Positions 60,592 through 64,000 of a stretch of DNA of 64,000 bases are shown one piece after another. How positions within the stretch are numbered: the first letter of the stretch is position 1; each line of letters starts with the position of its first letter. Both the position numbers and the translations under genes were made by a program. This DNA comes from Rebecca billardiae RCC1528 (taxonomy: Eukaryota; Haptophyta): NCBI GenBank assembly GCA_965240325.2, contig OZ251235.1:1736001-1800000 (forward strand), in the 5' to 3' direction. A model generated the notes under the pieces. It was given only the letters and a program-made list of their open reading frames with translations. It made no database searches and was not told where the DNA came from.

Positions 60592-62328
60592 TCAATCAGC
60601 CGCTGGCGCCAGCCCTGGGTCAGCCGCGGCAGATGACGGCTGGGCTCCCCCTGCTGCATGTGCCGCGCACCATGCGATGCAGTGGGGCTTGTGCACCTTC
60701 CACGAGCTGCGCAGGTGCTCACGCGAGCAGAAGACCGCCACGTGGCACCGCTCGCACTTCTTCAGACCACGGCCCGTGCGTCCGCAGTCGATGCAACACT
60801 GGGAGACCACCTCGCGCTTTCCAGCGAACCCAGCCAGTATCTCGCGCACCGCATCTCCGACGTCGGGATCGAGCTCTAGGCCACGGCGCAGCAGCCGTGC
60901 GCCCTCCTCCACGTCACGCGCCACTCCCTCACCCGACAGCGTCATCGCCCCCAGCGTGACATTCGCGCGTGCGCTCCCGCCAGCAGCAGCCAGGCGGTAC
61001 CAGCGAGCTGCCTCGCCCCAATCCTGCTGCATATCCTTGCCTTGCGCGTAGCACAGGCCCAGACATTCCTGCGCTTGAGTATCGCCCTGCTCGGCCGCCA
61101 GCCGGTACCAGCGCGCTGCCTCGCCCCAATCCTGCTGCACACCCTGGCCACGCGTGTAGCACAGGCCCAGACGGTACTGCGCTGCAGCAAAGCCCTGCTC
61201 GGCCGCCAGTCGGCGCCAGCGCACCGCCTCGCCCCAATCATGCTGCACGCCGTCGCCACGTTCGTAGCACACGCCCAGATTGTACTGCGCTCCAGCGTCG
61301 CCCTGCTCGGCCGCCAGTCGGTACAAGCGCACCGCCTCGCCCCAATCCTGTTGCACGCCGTGGCCTTGCGCGTAGCACACGCCCAGGCTGTGCTGCGCTT
61401 CAGCAAAGCCCTGCTCGGCCGCGAGTCGGCGCCAGCGCACCACCTCGCCCCAATCATGCTGCACACCGTCGCCATGTTCGTAGCACACGCCCAGATTGTA
61501 CTGCGCTTCAGCAAAGCCCTGCTCGGCCGCCAGCCGGAACCAGCGCACTGCCTCGCCCGAATCCTGCTGCACACCGTTGCCATGCTCGCAGCACGCGCCC
61601 AGATTGTACTGCGCTTCAGCAAAGCCCTGCTCGGCCGCCAGCCGGAACCAGCGCGCTGCCTCGCCCCAATCCTGCTGCACACCGTCGCCTTGCGCGTAGC
61701 ACGCGCCCAGATTGTGCTGCGCTTCAGCAACGCCCTGCTCGGCCGCCAGCCGGTACCAGCGCACTGCCTCGCCCCGATCCTGCTGCACACCCTGGCCTTG
61801 CCCGTAGCACGCGCCCAGATTGAACTGCGCTTGAGCACAGCCCTGCTCGGTCGCCAGCCGGTACCAGCGCACTGCCTCGCCCTGATCCTGCGCCACACCC
61901 TCGCCATGCTCGTAGCACGCGCCCAGATTGTGCTGCGCTGCAGCAACGCCCTGCTCGGCCGCCAGCCGGTACCAGCGCACTGCCTCGCCCCGATCCTGCT
62001 GCACACCCTGGCCTTGCCCGTAGCACGCGCCCAGATTGAACTGCGCTTGAGCACAGCCCTGTTCGGCCGCCAGCCGGCACCAGCGCGCGGCTGCCTCGAG
62101 GTCCACGGGCTGACCAAGCGCGCCTGTCGCGCAAATGCCGCCCATCCTCAGCTGCGCATCGGCAAAGCCGCGCTCAGCGGCGAGGGTGTACAGGCGAAAG
62201 GCTTCGCGCCCATCTTGCGCGATGCCGTCGCCATCCTCAGCCCGCCGCGCTAGAAGGAACGTCGCACGCGCGTCGCCGCGCCCCGACTTGCGCCAGAGGA
62301 GACCGACCGCCGCGGAAGAGTTTGCCAT
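60592..62328 (-). CDS. Sel1-repeat protein with C-terminal MYND zinc finger
   Basis: A 578-aa protein from the ATG at 62328. Residues 15-420 hold about twelve Sel1 repeats of 36 residues (pattern AVRWYRLAAEQG..AAQHNLG.CY..G.GVQQD). They are so alike that the DNA forms a 108-bp tandem array. A spacer with GASVRE-type helix (LDPDVGDAVREILAGFAGKR) leads to a MYND finger at about 510-550: CCIDCGRTGRGLKKCERCHV then AVFCSREHLRSSWKVHKPHC, with the Cys/His set for two zinc ions. MYND fingers bind proline-rich peptides. The tail is Ala/Pro-rich. Likely a cytosolic or nuclear adaptor. High repeat identity suggests recent unequal crossing-over or conversion. Confidence 0.9.
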   Translation of the reverse strand: MANSSAAVGLLWRKSGRGDARATFLLARRAEDGDGIAQDGREAFRLYTLAAERGFADAQLRMGGICATGALGQPVDLEAAARWCRLAAEQGCAQAQFNLGACYGQGQGVQQDRGEAVRWYRLAAEQGVAAAQHNLGACYEHGEGVAQDQGEAVRWYRLATEQGCAQAQFNLGACYGQGQGVQQDRGEAVRWYRLAAEQGVAEAQHNLGACYAQGDGVQQDWGEAARWFRLAAEQGFAEAQYNLGACCEHGNGVQQDSGEAVRWFRLAAEQGFAEAQYNLGVCYEHGDGVQHDWGEVVRWRRLAAEQGFAEAQHSLGVCYAQGHGVQQDWGEAVRLYRLAAEQGDAGAQYNLGVCYERGDGVQHDWGEAVRWRRLAAEQGFAAAQYRLGLCYTRGQGVQQDWGEAARWYRLAAEQGDTQAQECLGLCYAQGKDMQQDWGEAARWYRLAAAGGSARANVTLGAMTLSGEGVARDVEEGARLLRRGLELDPDVGDAVREILAGFAGKREVVSQCCIDCGRTGRGLKKCERCHVAVFCSREHLRSSWKVHKPHCIAWCAAHAAGGAQPSSAAADPGLAPAAD

Positions 62329-64000
62329 CGGAGCTCGATCGTCGTCAGATGACGAACTCGCAGCAGTTTACTCATACTGTACGAGTGCACTCGAGCGAAA
62401 ACGTGCCAGGCTAGGCATGCGCGGCCCAGTGCGGGCTAGGCATCGGGGGCGATGCCTAGCCCGGCCAGGCTAGGCATTCGCCCATACCCTCGCGTCTTCA
62501 GAACTTTCGGAAACGAAAGTCGCGCAAAGGCGGCCCCGGTCTTCTTTCACGGCGGCGCAAGGGGCGCGGGGGCGCTGGCTCGCGATCCGAAGGGCAGTCG
62601 CTCGCGACCTCGCTTGGGCGGCGGCAGCGGCGCTGCGGCATACTGTTTGCCACCCGCGCGGCTGTGTGCGATCGCGCGGTCCCGTTCGTCGCCACGCCGC
62701 GCGCGACCGTTCACGGCACAGTCTTTCCGCACTGTGAGCACCCCTTGCCAGCGCACGGCGGCGGAGAGCCCAGACAGCCCGTCACGCGCGCGACGTCCTT
62801 GTGGGATGCGATGTACCCAGGTTCTTTGGGTTCCCGGAGGCATGCGCTTGCCCACGGGGTGGGCAAGAGGATCATGGACGACTGCTGCGCTGTCCATGCC
62901 TCGTTGACCGATTGGCAGACGATGACTCATCTTGCAGCAGTAGAGAGTGGTCTGGATGCTGAACAGGCTCACCAAAACGCAGGCGCATGCTAGCATTAGG
63001 GTGAGTACATCGCATCCCACAAGGACGTCGCGCGCGTGACGGGCTGTCTGGGCTCTCCGCCGCCGTGCGCTGGCAAGGGGTGCTCACAGTGCGGAAAGAC
63101 TGTGCCGTGAACGGTCGCGCGCGGCGTGGCGACGAACGGGACCGCGCGATCGCACACAGCCGCGCGGGTGGCAAACAGTATGCCGCAGCGCCGCTGCCGC
63201 CGCCCAAGCGAGGTCGCGAGCGACTGCCCTTCGGATCGCGAGCCAGCGCCCCCGCGCCCCTTGCGCCGCCGTGAAAGAAGACAGGGGCCGCCTTTGCGCG
63301 ACTTTCGTTTCCGAAAGTTCTGACGACGCGAGGGTATGGGCGAATGCCTAGCCTGGCCGGGCTAGGCATCGCCCCCGATGCCTAGCCCGCACTGGGCCGC
63401 GCATGCCTAGCCTGGCACGTTCGGTCGCTCGAGTGCACTCTGTACGTTACAGGTGGATACGGGTGATCTGGACAGTTTTTTTTTTTCCCCCTTTATAACG
63501 GTGGCCGCAACTCACGCGGAGGCCTCCCTGGGAGCATTGGGGTCGAAGGGGCGCCAGGGACGGACTTCAGGGGGTCCCTGGAGTTCCGCCGCAGCGCGCT
63601 TTCTGCGCTGCGGGCCCGTCTCCGCGCGTGGCGGCCGCAATGGCACTGTCCAATTAGCCCCTGGCACTGGCTGAGGCATGGGAATCGAGCTCAGAGACGC
63701 GCGCGCGGAGGAAAAGCGTGTGCAGCGGCTCGGACGGTTGCTCTGGGACCTACCCACGCCAGCGCAACCGCGCCTTGCCTCGGAGTCCGCCCTTCCTGAG
63801 TCCGCGCACGCGCCTTGCGGCTTGAAACGCTGGCGTTCGCCCTTGTGCGCGGGACTCACGAAACAAGGCGAAGGCGGCGAGAAGCGCGACCTGGCGCGTG
63901 CGCAGACGACGTCTCACGACCAGGTGAGTTCAGCGAACATCGTGCGCCGTCGTGGCGACCCGCCAGTGGGCGCTCGTGCTCGTTCGCCCACGAGCCCTCG
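62329..64000. other. Terminal gene-free region with a long inverted repeat
   Basis: Holds inverted repeat 4 (62379-63446), a T13 tract followed by C5 at about 63475-63492, and about 500 bp to the window edge with no recognised gene. Confidence 0.6.
62379..63446. mobile_element. Foldback element (inverted repeat 4; arms about 440 bp, spacer 188 bp)
   Basis: The left arm 62379-62816 is the inverse of the right arm 63005-63446 with few differences by eye. The ends carry GAGTGCACTCGAGCG, and TGTAC lies just outside each GAGTGCACTC, a possible 5-bp target duplication. Within each arm GCTAGGCAT occurs several times. Both arms encode the same outward-reading frame (KDCAVNGRARRGDERDRAIA ... APAPLAPP stop), unrecognised. 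No transposase inside. Confidence 0.8.

Overview
The window reads as nuclear DNA of a unicellular eukaryote, not of a prokaryote or organelle. It is very GC-rich. Genes sit on both strands as isolated units. At least nine spliceosomal GT-AG introns can be placed by reading-frame continuity, most of them 130-270 bp and several starting GTGCG. The gene set includes a formin, FEN1, EXO1, a SET protein and a FUN14 protein. Two cilium-type genes (a TTC12-like TPR/ARM protein and an LRRIQ1-like LRR/IQ protein) imply a flagellated cell. Presequence-like N-termini, exostosin and sulfotransferase enzymes and Ser-Pro-rich linkers suggest a photosynthetic protist, with a haptophyte as the best guess. That placement is inference.

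Region 1 (1-34 kb) is gene-dense. In order it holds: a Trp-rich helical protein (partial, minus); a pogo/Tc1-mariner-like element carrying a 5'-truncated DDE transposase; FEN1; COQ5 head-to-head with a CC2D1/Lgd homologue; a glyoxylate-reductase-type dehydrogenase; a FUN14 protein; a small membrane protein; a ubiquitin-like membrane protein with a terminal PPxY; the TTC12-like gene head-to-head with the LRRIQ1-like gene; a secreted protein with a broken frame; the formin; and EXO1.

Region 2 (34-43 kb) holds AT-richer spacers and microsatellites, a membrane-anchored GST whose end lies in a 67-bp tandem duplication, a small coiled-coil protein, a cation-diffusion-facilitator-like transporter head-to-head with a Sel1-repeat protein, and a sulfotransferase.

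Region 3 (43-64 kb) is accessory in character. It contains four long inverted repeats with 300-440 bp arms and 190-320 bp unique spacers (43.2-44.1, 51.2-52.3, 52.3-53.4 and 62.4-63.4 kb), two of them nested. It also contains a decayed SNF2-like helicase and a second, nearly identical copy of the Sel1 gene. Between these lie intact genes: a SET protein, a DedA/VTT-like membrane protein, an EamA transporter, an exostosin-type glycosyltransferase, a PQ-loop protein and a Sel1-MYND protein with 108-bp tandem repeats.

No operons are expected or seen. The main organisational theme is short divergent (head-to-head) promoters: COQ5/CC2D1, TTC12/LRRIQ1, GST/coiled-coil, CDF/Sel1 and, before the transposon inserted, Trp-rich/FEN1. 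No rRNA, convincing tRNA or CRISPR array was found. All boundaries come from reading the sequence by eye; identities and mismatch counts were not computed by alignment software.
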